This document shows, piece by piece, positions 24,938 through 34,550 of a stretch of 64,000 bases of DNA (positions are counted from its first letter, which is position 1; each line of letters opens with the position of its first letter). Location: positions 310,001 to 374,000 of the forward strand of contig NZ_JACYMO010000001.1 of NCBI RefSeq assembly GCF_014838825.1, written 5' to 3'. Below the pieces are notes generated by a model. That model was not told the origin of the DNA. It did not search any database and worked only from the letters and a program-made list of their open reading frames with translations. This stretch comes from Erwinia persicina. GTDB lineage: Bacteria; Pseudomonadota; Gammaproteobacteria; Enterobacterales; Enterobacteriaceae. Made by a program: the position numbers and the translations under genes.

Positions 24938-27124
24938 TCAGAAGGCGTACGACAGGTTGACCGAGTAGCTACGCGGTTCGCCGTAAACCACATAATCGCT
25001 GCCCCATGAGTAATAAGAGCGGTCAAACAGGTTATCGACGTTCGCCTGCACCGCCAGCTGTTTCGTGACCTCATAGCGGGCAAACAGGCTGGCCAGTGGA
25101 TAGCTTCCCTGGTAAACGCGCTGGACTTCTCCATCCGGGCCAGTGGCGTCCTGGAAGGTGCGATTCTGCCAGTTAAGCCCGCCGCCGAGGGTCAGGTCCT
25201 GCAACATTGGTAAACGGTAGCGGGAGAAGAGTTTAAATGAGGTCTGCGGCATATTGCTGTTGAAGCGGCCGGAGGTATCTCGCGCCACATAGCGCGTTGC
25301 CCCGAAGGTCATTTGCAGGTTGTCGGTGACGGCACCGTTCAGCTCAAACTCCGCGCCTTTACTCACCGCGCCTTTAGCCGCAACATACGCCTGCTCGCTG
25401 GAACCATTCACAAAGGTGCCGCTGAGTTCCTGACCCACGTTCTCCTGCTCAATACGGAATACCGCAAAGGTGGCGGTCAGATGCCCATCAAACCAGTCAG
25501 ACTTCAGTCCGGTTTCATAGTTTTTCCCGGTCACTGGCGACAGATAGGCTCCATCAGTGCCACGGTAGGTCTGTGGCTGGAAGATCGAGGTGTAGCTGGC
25601 GTAAGCCGACCAGGTGTCATCGATGTCGTACACCAGCCCGCCGTAGGGAGTGATATGGTTTTTGGCCATTGTTCCGCTGCTGCCGTCGGTGCTCCACTGG
25701 GTATAACGCGCGCCGAGGATCAGCGACAGCGGGTCGGCCAGCGAGAAGCGGGCGGCGGTGTAGGCCGATTTCTGGCGGATCACGTCATCGGCATTCAGAT
25801 ACCAGTTACCCCATTCCGGCTCCTGAACGTTGCCGTTCCAGTTGTTATCAAAACTGCCCATCTGTGCATAATCCAGCGCACCGTCCACACTGTAGGTCTG
25901 GTTATGCTGGCGGCTGTAGCTGACGCCGGCCATCAACTCATGATGACGCCCCAGCAGTTCAAACGGACCGCTGGCATAGGTATCAATGGATTCCTGCGTG
26001 CGCTTACCGCGATCCAGACTGCCATAGCCGCTGACTCCGCTACCGGTCACCGCATCGGGGAACTCCATCACATACAGCAGCTTGTCAGCAAAAGTCTGCT
26101 CAGCGTGCGTGGCATTGACGCGGAAGGTCCAGCCGTTATCAAAGTCATGTTTGACGTTGGCAAAAACCTTACGCGAATCGAGGCTGTAACGCGCCCAGTC
26201 GGCCGACGGATTGAGATTGCGGCTGTAATGGGTGCGCGAACCGTTGCTGTACCAGGTCGGCAATCCGCCCCAGGTCGGGTTGCCGGTGTTGCTCTCCTGA
26301 TAGTCGTAGCCGAGCGACACCGTGGTATTGTCGGTCACATCGGCATCCAGCACGCCGTAGAGGAACTTTTTGCTTTTATGGTAGCGATCCAGCCAGCCGT
26401 CCTGATCCTGGTAACCGGCGATAACGCGGCCACGTACGGTGCCTTTTTCGTTCAGCGGGGCAGAGAGGTCGGCTACGTAACGCTGGGTATTCCAGCGGCC
26501 ATAGCTGGCGCTCAGATTGTCGGTCACCGTCTTGCTGTCGGCATGTTTGCGTACCATATTGACCGACGCCGACGGGCTGCCCGCACCGCTCATCAGCCCG
26601 GTGGCGCCGCGCACGACTTCGATGCGGTCATAGATGGCGGTGTCTTCCCCGGCATCGCCGTAGTTCCAGTTATCTGCCGCCGACGTCGGGATATCATCAA
26701 AGGTGTAGTTGGTGATCTGGAAACCGCGTGAGAAATAGCTGGAACGTTCGCTGTCGACCAGTTGGGTGGCGATCCCGGTGGTGTTATCCAGCACCTCGCC
26801 TACGGTTTGCAGATTCTGGTCCAGCATCCGCTGCTCAGTGACGACGCTTAATGACTGCGGGACATCGCGCGGGGTCATCAGCATTTTGGTGCCGGCACGG
26901 GTGGTCTGCACCGCATAGTCCTGCTGATTGCCCGTGGCCGTGTCGTCCACGGAAGCGTCGACCACCAGATCTTCTGACAGCTTGGCCTCGCGGGCCTGGG
27001 CCGGGGTAAGCAGGGCGTGGATCGTCAGCGCCAGAAGTGAAACGGACAGGGCTGTCTGGCGACCCGGAGCGCGCAGCGGGGCACGACTTTCACGGGGGGA
27101 CGAAAGCCTGAAGCAGAGCGGCAT
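24938..27124 (-). CDS. fhuE: TonB-dependent siderophore receptor, FhuE-like
   Basis: 728 residues, matching the 729 of E. coli FhuE and similar along the whole length (QTTRAGTKMLMTPRDVPQSL, EVVRGATGLMSGAGSPSASVN, LILGARYTQWSTD, SYTSIFQPQTYRGTDGAYL), ending in the outer-membrane C-terminal signature SVNLSYAF. FhuE imports ferric coprogen, ferrioxamine B and rhodotorulate. The signal sequence is long (cleavage near AQA|RE, residue 44), with a basic Arg-rich N-terminus. Plug domain about 60-190, then the 22-strand barrel. The ATG follows GAAGGGA. A Fur box lies 103 bp upstream, so iron repression is expected. Exact siderophore specificity is inferred. Confidence 0.88.
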   Translation of the reverse strand: MPLCFRLSSPRESRAPLRAPGRQTALSVSLLALTIHALLTPAQAREAKLSEDLVVDASVDDTATGNQQDYAVQTTRAGTKMLMTPRDVPQSLSVVTEQRMLDQNLQTVGEVLDNTTGIATQLVDSERSSYFSRGFQITNYTFDDIPTSAADNWNYGDAGEDTAIYDRIEVVRGATGLMSGAGSPSASVNMVRKHADSKTVTDNLSASYGRWNTQRYVADLSAPLNEKGTVRGRVIAGYQDQDGWLDRYHKSKKFLYGVLDADVTDNTTVSLGYDYQESNTGNPTWGGLPTWYSNGSRTHYSRNLNPSADWARYSLDSRKVFANVKHDFDNGWTFRVNATHAEQTFADKLLYVMEFPDAVTGSGVSGYGSLDRGKRTQESIDTYASGPFELLGRHHELMAGVSYSRQHNQTYSVDGALDYAQMGSFDNNWNGNVQEPEWGNWYLNADDVIRQKSAYTAARFSLADPLSLILGARYTQWSTDGSSGTMAKNHITPYGGLVYDIDDTWSAYASYTSIFQPQTYRGTDGAYLSPVTGKNYETGLKSDWFDGHLTATFAVFRIEQENVGQELSGTFVNGSSEQAYVAAKGAVSKGAEFELNGAVTDNLQMTFGATRYVARDTSGRFNSNMPQTSFKLFSRYRLPMLQDLTLGGGLNWQNRTFQDATGPDGEVQRVYQGSYPLASLFARYEVTKQLAVQANVDNLFDRSYYSWGSDYVVYGEPRSYSVNLSYAF

Positions 27125-27226
27125 AGAAAGATCCCTTCAATAAGGTGGGTATGCAGCATCGCCGTTTTTTATCATGTCCTCCGGCGGCGAGAAGCGCGGA
27201 GGGACAGGGCGGCTCAGCTAAAGTTC

Positions 27227-27254
27227 AATGGTAATCATTATCATAATCATTTTC
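27227..27254 (-). promoter_or_regulatory. Fur box upstream of fhuE
   Basis: Read on the minus strand: GAAAATGATTATGATAATGA followed by TTACCATT. This contains overlapping GATAAT-type hexamers and is close to the canonical Fur site, placed upstream of the siderophore receptor start at 27124. Confidence 0.8.
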
Positions 27255-27345
27255 TTTTACGCGTTCATGGTAAATCTGCGGGTGAGAGAAAATAAATGGG
27301 GATGAGCAGAAGGCGTACGCGAGGCGTAAAGCATTAAGCAGGAGA

Positions 27346-27369
27346 CGGCAGAGCGGGTATGCTCTGCCG
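27346..27369. terminator. Hairpin after the PTS gene
   Basis: Perfect 9-bp stem CGGCAGAGC / GCTCTGCCG with a 6-nt loop, 8 bp beyond the PTS stop. No clear U-tract on the minus strand, so terminator function is only moderately likely. Confidence 0.4.
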
Positions 27370-27377
27370 AGAGATCA

Positions 27378-29270
27378 TCAGGAAAGGCTCATGAGCGGCA
27401 TCAGCGGTTCTATTGCGCCCTGCGACTGGTGTTTTTTTAGCCGGAATTCATCGCTGTTCACCACCAGCACCGGGGTGGTGAGGTCGTAACCCGCCGCTTC
27501 GATTTCAGCCTTATCAAATGCCAGCAGCGGCATCCCGGCCGTCACTCTGTCACCTTCTTTCACCAGCGGGTGGAAGTACCTGCCCTCCAGCGCAACGGTA
27601 TTCAGCCCGACGTGGATCAGCAGCTCAGCGCCGTTATCGCAGAGTAAGCCAATTGCATGGTGAGAGTCGATCAGCGTGGCGACCACGGCATCGCACGGTG
27701 CCACCACCTGGCCTTCACTGGGGCGAATAGCGATGCCGTCGCCCAGCATTTTTCCTGCGAACGTTTCGTCGGCAACGCTTTCCAGTGATATCACCGTACC
27801 CGGCAGCGGGCTCATCAGATCCAGGCTGCGGGTCTGGGCTGGCACGGCGGCGGCCGGAGCCGGGGACGGGGACGTCGTCGTTTCGGTTAGCGTCTCTTCA
27901 GCCAGCGGATCGTCAAAGCCCACAAACTGTACCATGACAATAGTCAGGATAATCGCCGTCGCACTGCCTGCCAGTTCGCCGATAAACGACATCGGCGCGT
28001 CCGGGCTGATGGCATTGACCAGGGTGAACAGGCCCGGCAGGGCGGCGTAGGCATAGTAGAGTGAGCCAAACAGGCTGGCGACGACCGCGCCGATTGCCCC
28101 GCCAATACAGCCACAGATAAAGGGTTTTTTAAAGCGCAGCGTCACCCCGTATATCGCCGGTTCGGTAATGCCGAATATCGCGGTCACGCCTGCCGACAGG
28201 GAGGTCGCCTTGAGCGCTTTGTTGCGCGTTTTCAGGAAAACCCCGAACACCGCAGCCATTTGTCCGATCACCGCGATGGTCTGATAGGCCTGGAAGGAGT
28301 CATAACCCTGGGTATCGAAGTTGGCCATGATCACCGGGGTGATCCCCCAGTGAACGCCAAAAATGACAATGATCTGCCATACCCCACCAATCACGGCGGC
28401 AGCCACGGCCGGAGCAAAGGCGAACAGCGCGTTATAACCGCTGGCCACGCCCATCGCGGCCCAGGTGGTGATGGGGCCAATGACGATAAGCGTGAGCGGG
28501 ACGATCACCACGAAGCAAATCAGCGGCGTAAACAGCGCGCTGACTACCTCGGGCAGCCGCCGTTCAACGCGCTTTTCAAGCCATGACAGCGCCCAGACAA
28601 GGAACAGCGGTGGCAGCACCGAGGAGGTATAGACCGTTTTTGCCAGCGGGATAAACAGGAAGCTGATGGTTTCCCCCCCGGCGATGCGGCCTGCCATCGC
28701 GGTCCACTCCGGGTTGATCAGGGCGCAGCAGCAGAGCACGGCAATAAACGGGTTACATTTAAAGTGTCGGGCGGCGGTAATGGCGATAAACACCGGCAGG
28801 AAAGCAAAGGGCGTCCATGACATAAAGTTGAAGATGGCAAAGGTGCCGGTGGTTTTAATATCCGCATCAATCAGGCCGACGACGATTAATATTCCCTGCA
28901 GGATCCCCGCCGCCGCCAGAATATAGACAATCGGGGCAAAGACCGCCGACATGGTGCCAATCACGGCATCCAGCCAGCGTGTTTTCTGTTTTGCCTGGCC
29001 GCCACCGTGCTGCTCACCTATCAGCGAAGAGAGGGCATTAAAAACATCGGCCACGTGCGTACCGATGACCACCTGAAACTGGCCGCCGCTCTCCACGACC
29101 GCAATCACGCCCGCCAGCCCCTGCACTTTTGCCTTCGCGCCCTCCGGCGTTTCATTTAACACCAGCCGCAGGCGGGTGGCGCAACGTGAAAAGGTACTGA
29201 TATTATTTTCGCCACCAACCTCGTGAAGTATATCAGTTGCTAACTTATTGTAATCCCTGATAACTGCCAT
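27378..29270 (-). CDS. PTS beta-glucoside-type transporter subunit IIBCA (BglF-like)
   Basis: 630 residues, close to E. coli BglF (625). The N-terminal EIIB domain has its phospho-cysteine in TFSRCATRLRL (C27). The membrane EIIC domain (about 100-450) has the motif GITEPAIYG. The C-terminal EIIA domain (about 490-620) has the active-site histidine in ELLIHVGLNTV. It phosphorylates and imports a beta-glucoside or similar sugar across the inner membrane. No phospho-beta-glucosidase, antiterminator or repressor gene is adjacent, which is unusual. Two LacI-family-type operators lie in the upstream region. Confidence 0.88.
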   Translation of the reverse strand: MAVIRDYNKLATDILHEVGGENNISTFSRCATRLRLVLNETPEGAKAKVQGLAGVIAVVESGGQFQVVIGTHVADVFNALSSLIGEQHGGGQAKQKTRWLDAVIGTMSAVFAPIVYILAAAGILQGILIVVGLIDADIKTTGTFAIFNFMSWTPFAFLPVFIAITAARHFKCNPFIAVLCCCALINPEWTAMAGRIAGGETISFLFIPLAKTVYTSSVLPPLFLVWALSWLEKRVERRLPEVVSALFTPLICFVVIVPLTLIVIGPITTWAAMGVASGYNALFAFAPAVAAAVIGGVWQIIVIFGVHWGITPVIMANFDTQGYDSFQAYQTIAVIGQMAAVFGVFLKTRNKALKATSLSAGVTAIFGITEPAIYGVTLRFKKPFICGCIGGAIGAVVASLFGSLYYAYAALPGLFTLVNAISPDAPMSFIGELAGSATAIILTIVMVQFVGFDDPLAEETLTETTTSPSPAPAAAVPAQTRSLDLMSPLPGTVISLESVADETFAGKMLGDGIAIRPSEGQVVAPCDAVVATLIDSHHAIGLLCDNGAELLIHVGLNTVALEGRYFHPLVKEGDRVTAGMPLLAFDKAEIEAAGYDLTTPVLVVNSDEFRLKKHQSQGAIEPLMPLMSLS

Positions 29271-29315
29271 TTATTTCGACCTTTTTTTATGGGTAGAGAG
29301 TGATGTAACAGAGGG

Positions 29316-29365
29316 TGAAACCGATTTCATGCTATCAGTGCGATCCATTTCTGCAACCGGTTTCA
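29316..29365 (-). promoter_or_regulatory. Paired LacI/GalR-type operators upstream of the PTS gene
   Basis: TGAAACCGATTTCA (29316-29329) and TGCAACCGGTTTCA (29352-29365) are near-palindromes around a central CG, 36 bp apart (just over three helical turns). They resemble AscG/GalR-type half-sites. The regulator is not encoded in this window. Confidence 0.6.
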
Positions 29366-29508
29366 TATCAGAGCGTGAGCTGTTTCACAGCGAAGATTAC
29401 CGGCGGAAGCAGGGGTGATTTTGCAGCATCTGGCAGAGGGGGGCGAACCTTAGCGCTGCCGCAGGGCATAAAGTGGGGGGAGGCGGTCTGAAAAATAGTG
29501 CTTTTTTA

Positions 29509-29522
29509 TAAGAATATTTACC
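29509..29522 (+). promoter_or_regulatory. Possible RcsB box upstream of osmB
   Basis: TAAGAATATTTACC resembles the RcsAB consensus TAAGAATATTCCTA. E. coli osmB is known to be Rcs-activated, and a TATATT -10-like element follows near 29547. The gene-free stretch 29271-29649 otherwise holds only the PTS operators and leader sequences. Confidence 0.45.
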
Positions 29523-29649
29523 TGCCGGATTTCCAGGGTAACGATTATATTCTGCTGCGAAGGACGCCCGTTGTTACCCGGAGAAGGGTAAAAAACCAAT
29601 AAGACTCACTTTTTTGCATTCCATCAACATGATGGTGGCGAGGTTTTTA

Positions 29650-29859
29650 ATGCTTTTAAAACGCAGCGGTACAATAGCCATGGTATTACTGATTACGCTT
29701 TCGGTCACGGCCTGTGGCATGTCTCACCGTGGCAGAAATACGGCCATTGGTGCGGGTGTGGGTGCAGTAGGCGGGGCTGTTCTGACCGGGGGCAGTACCT
29801 GGGGCACCCTGGGGGGCGCGGCTATCGGCGGGGTGATCGGGCATCAGGTCAGCCGCTAA
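29650..29859 (+). CDS. osmB: Osmotically inducible lipoprotein OsmB
   Basis: 69 residues from the ATG at 29650 (GCGAGG upstream); longer in-frame starts exist at 29614 and beyond. It has a lipoprotein signal with lipobox LSVTAC, then a glycine-zipper domain, RNTAIGAGVGAVGGAVLTGG followed by STWGTLGGAAIGGVIGHQVS, nearly identical in plan to the 72-residue E. coli OsmB. It is an outer- or inner-membrane-anchored stress lipoprotein of unclear biochemical role. It lies tail-to-tail with the trehalose operon, consistent with a joint osmotic stress theme. Confidence 0.9.
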   Translation: MLLKRSGTIAMVLLITLSVTACGMSHRGRNTAIGAGVGAVGGAVLTGGSTWGTLGGAAIGGVIGHQVSR

Positions 29860-29889
29860 GCTGACCTGTGCATCAATACGACTGACGCG

Positions 29890-31965
29890 TTATGGCCTGC
29901 GGTACAGGGCAATGCTGCGACCTTCCAGTTCCACGTTCTTCTCTTTGGTGATCACCTTACCGGGCCTGGCCCGGTCTGAGGTGCTGAGTTCCAGCACCCA
30001 GCCCCCTTCACCAAACTGTGGGATCAGGAAGGGCACATTGCCCTCATACGGGTTAAACAGCATCAGCACGTCATGCCATATCCCTTCCTGGTCGGCCAGA
30101 TCCGCCCGGCCAATATAGACCCCGAGCGTTGACCCTTCGTCCCACTGCTCTGGCTGCTGAAAACCACCGCCTGCGTTGAACCACTTGATTTCCATATCAT
30201 CACGCCAGCTTTCACGGCGCAGCAGCGGTTGTGCGGCGCGCAGCGCAATCACCTGTCGGGTAAACTCGCGCAGCGCTTCACCACTTTCCGGCACCGCGTC
30301 CCAGTGGATCCACGAGATTTCGTTATCCTGGCAGTAGCCGTTGTTATTCCCGGCCTGGCTGCGGCCAAACTCATCCCCGGCCAGCAGCATCGGGGTACCG
30401 TGAGAGAACAGCAGGGTGGCGAGAAAATTACGTTTCTGACGTTCACGCACCGCATTAATGCCTTCATCCTCCGTAGGGCCTTCCGCACCATAGTTATATG
30501 ACCGGTTATCATTATGACCGTCGTTATTGTCCTCACCGTTGGCATCGTTATGCTTTTCGTTGTAAGAGACCAGATCATTCAGCGTAAAACCGTCATGTGC
30601 GGTAATAAAATTCACGCTCTCCCAGGGGCGTCGGCCGCGCTGATCGTACAGATCGCCCGATCCCAGCAGGCGGGCGGCAAACTCGGTCGACACATTGTCT
30701 CCCTTCCAGTATTCCCGCACCGTATCACGATACTTGTCGTTCCACTCGGCCCAGCCCGGCGGGAAAGCGCCCACCTGATAGCCGCCCGGACCAATATCCC
30801 ACGGCTCTCCGATCAGCTTCAGCTTTGACAGCACCGGATCCTGCATGATGGCGTCAAAAAAGCCGCCGCGCGGATCGAAACCGCCCGGTTCACGGCCGAG
30901 AATGGTACCTAAGTCGAAGCGAAAACCATCGATGTGCATCGACTGCGCCCAGTAACGCAGGGAGTCCATCACCATCTGCAGCACGCGCGGGTGGGAAGTG
31001 TTGACGGTATTACCGGTGCCGGTATCGTTAATATAGTAACGGTGCTGATCGGGCAGGGTGCGGTAATAGGAGAAGTTATCGATGCCCTTAAAGGAGAGCG
31101 TAGGGCCCAGCTCATTACCCTCAGCGGTGTGGTTGTAAACCACATCAAGGATCACCTCGATTCCGGCATCGTGGAAGGCGCGCACCATATCTCGGAACCC
31201 CTGAATACCGTTGGGGCCGAAATAGCGCGACGCAGGCGAGAAGAAGGCCAGGGTGTTATACCCCCAGAAATTTTTCAGTCCTTTGTCCAGCAGGTGCTGA
31301 TCGTCCGGGAACCAGTGAACGGGCAGCAGTTCGACCGATGTGACGCCCAGGCTCTTTATATACTCCACGGACGCCGGATGCCCCATGCCTTCATAGGTGC
31401 CGCGCAGCGCCTCCGGCACCGCCGTATTCAGCTGGGTAAACCCTTTCAGGTGGGTTTCATAAATCACCGTGTGTGACCAGGGGATAACCGGGCGGTTTTC
31501 ATCATGCCAGTGAAATTCATCCGGATCGATAACGCGGCATTTGGGCGTAAACGGCCCGCTGTCGCGCGTATCAAAGGTCAGATCTTTATCATCATCGTAC
31601 AGGTCATAGGCAAAGTGGGCTTCGTTCCACTCGATGTCGCCCGACAGCTCGCGCGCATAGGGGTCAATCAGCAGCTTGTTCGGGTTAAACCGGTGTCCGT
31701 TTTCCGGATCGTACGGGCCATAAACCCGGTAGCCGTACAGCGCCCCCGGCCGCAGGCCTGGCACATAGCCATGCCACACCTCATGGGTGTATTCAGGCAG
31801 CGTCAGCCTGGCAATTTCCTGCGTACCGCTCTCATCGTACAGGCACAGCTCCACGCGCTCGGCATGCGCGGTGAACAAGGCAAAGTTCACCCCTTCACCA
31901 TCAAAGTTGGCCCCCAGCTGGTGGCTTAGTCCCGGTTCTATTGCAAAAGGTTGATTATCTGACAT
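29890..31965 (-). CDS. glgX: Glycogen debranching enzyme GlgX/TreX
   Basis: 691 residues. N-terminal CBM48 (LGANFDGEGVNFALFTAHAERVEL), then a GH13 isoamylase-type domain with nucleophile in HIDGFRFDLGT, acid/base glutamate in LIGEPWDIG and the third acid in FITAHDGFTLND. It hydrolyses alpha-1,6 branches. Linked to treY and treZ it would act as TreX, releasing linear malto-oligosaccharides for trehalose synthesis. It is the last gene of the treZ-treY-glgX run on the minus strand, 68 bp after treY, rather than part of a glgBXCAP cluster. Confidence 0.93.
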   Translation of the reverse strand: MSDNQPFAIEPGLSHQLGANFDGEGVNFALFTAHAERVELCLYDESGTQEIARLTLPEYTHEVWHGYVPGLRPGALYGYRVYGPYDPENGHRFNPNKLLIDPYARELSGDIEWNEAHFAYDLYDDDKDLTFDTRDSGPFTPKCRVIDPDEFHWHDENRPVIPWSHTVIYETHLKGFTQLNTAVPEALRGTYEGMGHPASVEYIKSLGVTSVELLPVHWFPDDQHLLDKGLKNFWGYNTLAFFSPASRYFGPNGIQGFRDMVRAFHDAGIEVILDVVYNHTAEGNELGPTLSFKGIDNFSYYRTLPDQHRYYINDTGTGNTVNTSHPRVLQMVMDSLRYWAQSMHIDGFRFDLGTILGREPGGFDPRGGFFDAIMQDPVLSKLKLIGEPWDIGPGGYQVGAFPPGWAEWNDKYRDTVREYWKGDNVSTEFAARLLGSGDLYDQRGRRPWESVNFITAHDGFTLNDLVSYNEKHNDANGEDNNDGHNDNRSYNYGAEGPTEDEGINAVRERQKRNFLATLLFSHGTPMLLAGDEFGRSQAGNNNGYCQDNEISWIHWDAVPESGEALREFTRQVIALRAAQPLLRRESWRDDMEIKWFNAGGGFQQPEQWDEGSTLGVYIGRADLADQEGIWHDVLMLFNPYEGNVPFLIPQFGEGGWVLELSTSDRARPGKVITKEKNVELEGRSIALYRRP

Positions 31966-32033
31966 GGTGTTTTTTTATCCTGTTGCAGAGTGAATCGCCA
32001 GCGGTAAGGCATGACGTCCATGGTTCAAAGTCA

Positions 32034-34550
32034 TTATTCACTGGCCAGTATCAGCGGTACGCCCTGGCTGTCCGGCTGCAGGCTGAGGTGGTCCGTCAGG
32101 AAAGTGACTTCCCCGTTAAGAATATTACGGTAACGTCGCCGGGCGAGAGGCGCATCCAGCGCGATTGTGCTGTCACCAGCGGTCGCCGGCTTCCCGCTGA
32201 GACTGAGCATCAGACGGGGAGCGACCACAATCAGCGCGTCCGCGCTGTCGCAGCGGGCAAAGGCGATGATGTGCTCTTCGCCCTGGCCTTCCGCGTGCAG
32301 CGGCAGGTAATTTCCCCGACGAAACAGCTGTGGACGGGCCTGACGTAAACGCAGCAGGCTGGTTATCACATGCTGGTTAAGCTGACCGCTCAGCCAGCGC
32401 GGCGCAGAGGTGTCGAGCGGGATCCGGTGCTCTGCCAGCATCTGCTGCAGCGTGGCAAAGTCAGGTTCACGACGGTTGTCAGGGTCGATCAGGCTGAAGT
32501 CCAGCGTCTCACTGCCCTGGTAGATATCCGGCACGCCCGGCGCGGTCAGCTTGACCACGGTCTGGGTCAGGCTGTTGATCAACCCGGCGCGAATAAATGG
32601 CTGAAGCGCGGCGGTAAAGTCACGCAGAAAAGCCTGATTTGACGGCGCGAGCAGGTGAGCGGCATAGTCGAGCACCGCATTCTCATAATCATCGTTCACG
32701 GCGGTCCAGTTGGTGCGCTGTTTGGCCTCCCGCAGCGCCTTCTGCACGTAAGTGAGAAAGCGTTCTTCCAGCGCGGCCAGACCGGCCGTGTCCCCTGGTT
32801 GCAGCGTGGCGGGCCAGACGCCGGCCAGCGCCTGATAGAGCATCCACTCGACGGCGGGCCGGGGTGCCGGGCCGTCATTCAGATGGGCCACTTTTTCCTG
32901 ATTCATTTCGCGCCAGCGCGTTACGCAGGCCGCCCAGTGTTCCGGCGCTTCCGACAGCGTATACAGCCGCGCACGGGCATCCTCTCCGCGTTTAGTATCA
33001 TGGGTCGTGGTGCCGGAGAGCGCATCCGGCTGGCGCTCCAGGCGGGTCGCCATTTCCCGGTGAAAACGCGCCGGAGAGAACGAACGCGGCAGCGGTTCAG
33101 CACCCACTTCATTCAGCGCCAGCGACATGTGCTGGCGGAAGAACAGCGTATCTTCGACGGATTTCGCCATCAGCGGCCCTGTCAGCTGCTGGAAGCGGGT
33201 ACGGAACGTTGTGGCCTGCTGGTGGGATGCGTCAGAGACTTCGCCGGTCAGGATACGCAGAAGAAAATCCAGCGCCGCAGGATCGGGCGCGCTGGCGCTG
33301 CTTTTGACTCTGGTGGCCACGGTGTGCAGCCTTTGCCGATCGGCGTCCGGCATGCCGCTGGCGGTACCGTAAGTCCGGTACACCGGGAAGGCAACCAGCA
33401 GTTCGCGCAGCGCCTGACGCAGGGCATTCTCATCTGGCGTGGCGCGTTCAGTCCCGGCCAGGCCGACGGCGAGAGTGAGCAGGGTGGAGAACTCTCCGGC
33501 GAAGTTCTTATCGGCCATCAGCAGCTTGGCAGCGCGCAGCTCGGCGGCCATATTTACCGGGCGATCGACCACCTCATTATAGATTTTACGCAGGTTAGCC
33601 AGCTGACTGCCGTCCACCAGTGCATCGGAGAGCGCGGCCATAAATTCGTAGCCGGTAGTGCCCGAGACCGGCCAGTCGTCAGGCAGGTGCTCATCCTCGC
33701 CGAGGATTTTTTCCACGGTAATATAGCAGTCCGCTCCGGCCTGCTGACGCAGATGGTCAAGATAGCCCTGTGGATCGGCCAGCCCGTCGACATGATCCAC
33801 CCGCAGGCCGTCAACCGCGCCGGAATGCACCAGCTCAAGGATCAGACGGTGGGTATCTTCGAAGACTCCTTCGTCTTCTACGCGGACCCCCACCAGACCG
33901 GTGATTTCAAAGAAGCGCCGGTAGGAGAGATCCTGCGCGGCGTCCCGCCAGCACATCAGCCGCCACGGCTGCTGCTGGTGGAGCGCGTTGATGTCTGCTT
34001 TATCGGTGATGGCCAGCACGCCCGCCTCGCGGCCCTGCCAGCTGTCAGGCGTCAGCGGGTAAAAGGCATCATAGCAGGCGAGGGCGGGCCTGCCCGTTAC
34101 CGGGTCGGCTTTAACCGCTATATCCCCGTTGTCCAGCACGGTTTCAAAGTCATCACCGAGGAACGGCAGCGTCAGACGGCGCGACCAGTCGATATCAAAA
34201 TGCCGGGCATAACGGCTTTTTTCGCCATGTTCAACCACGTCATGCCACCAGGCATTTTCCAGCGAGGCGGCCATGTGGTTGGGCACGATGTCGAGGATCA
34301 GGCCGATCCCCGCCTGTTTCAGCGTGCTGACCATGCGGTCGAAGCCCGCCCGGCCGCCGATGGACGGCTCAATCTCGTTGGCATCGGTCACATCATAGCC
34401 GTGCGTGGAACCGCGGGTGGCGGTAAAGATCGGCGAGGCATAAAGATGCGAGATACCCAACTGCTGCAGGTACGGCACCAGGGCCGCCGCCCGGTCAAAG
34501 GTCATGCCGTTGCGAAACTGAATACGGTAAGTGGCGACAGGTATAGTCAC
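32034..34550 (-). CDS. treY: Malto-oligosyltrehalose synthase TreY
   Basis: 838 residues from a GTG that overlaps the treZ stop (GTGA). GH13 family 26 enzyme: YRIQFRNGMTFDRAAALVPY, HLYASPIFTATRGSTHGYDV, DIVPNHMA, nucleophile region GLRVDHVDGL, acid in ITVEKILGEDE and TKRGEDARARL. It isomerises the reducing-end alpha-1,4 bond of malto-oligosaccharides to alpha,alpha-1,1, making a trehalose terminus that TreZ then releases. The antisense strand carries a 714-codon open frame that I regard as a compositional shadow. Confidence 0.95.
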   Translation of the reverse strand: MTIPVATYRIQFRNGMTFDRAAALVPYLQQLGISHLYASPIFTATRGSTHGYDVTDANEIEPSIGGRAGFDRMVSTLKQAGIGLILDIVPNHMAASLENAWWHDVVEHGEKSRYARHFDIDWSRRLTLPFLGDDFETVLDNGDIAVKADPVTGRPALACYDAFYPLTPDSWQGREAGVLAITDKADINALHQQQPWRLMCWRDAAQDLSYRRFFEITGLVGVRVEDEGVFEDTHRLILELVHSGAVDGLRVDHVDGLADPQGYLDHLRQQAGADCYITVEKILGEDEHLPDDWPVSGTTGYEFMAALSDALVDGSQLANLRKIYNEVVDRPVNMAAELRAAKLLMADKNFAGEFSTLLTLAVGLAGTERATPDENALRQALRELLVAFPVYRTYGTASGMPDADRQRLHTVATRVKSSASAPDPAALDFLLRILTGEVSDASHQQATTFRTRFQQLTGPLMAKSVEDTLFFRQHMSLALNEVGAEPLPRSFSPARFHREMATRLERQPDALSGTTTHDTKRGEDARARLYTLSEAPEHWAACVTRWREMNQEKVAHLNDGPAPRPAVEWMLYQALAGVWPATLQPGDTAGLAALEERFLTYVQKALREAKQRTNWTAVNDDYENAVLDYAAHLLAPSNQAFLRDFTAALQPFIRAGLINSLTQTVVKLTAPGVPDIYQGSETLDFSLIDPDNRREPDFATLQQMLAEHRIPLDTSAPRWLSGQLNQHVITSLLRLRQARPQLFRRGNYLPLHAEGQGEEHIIAFARCDSADALIVVAPRLMLSLSGKPATAGDSTIALDAPLARRRYRNILNGEVTFLTDHLSLQPDSQGVPLILASE

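Noticed and set aside
25313..26731. 472-codon plus-strand open frame
   Set aside because: Fully antisense to the well-matched fhuE gene, with no protein motifs.
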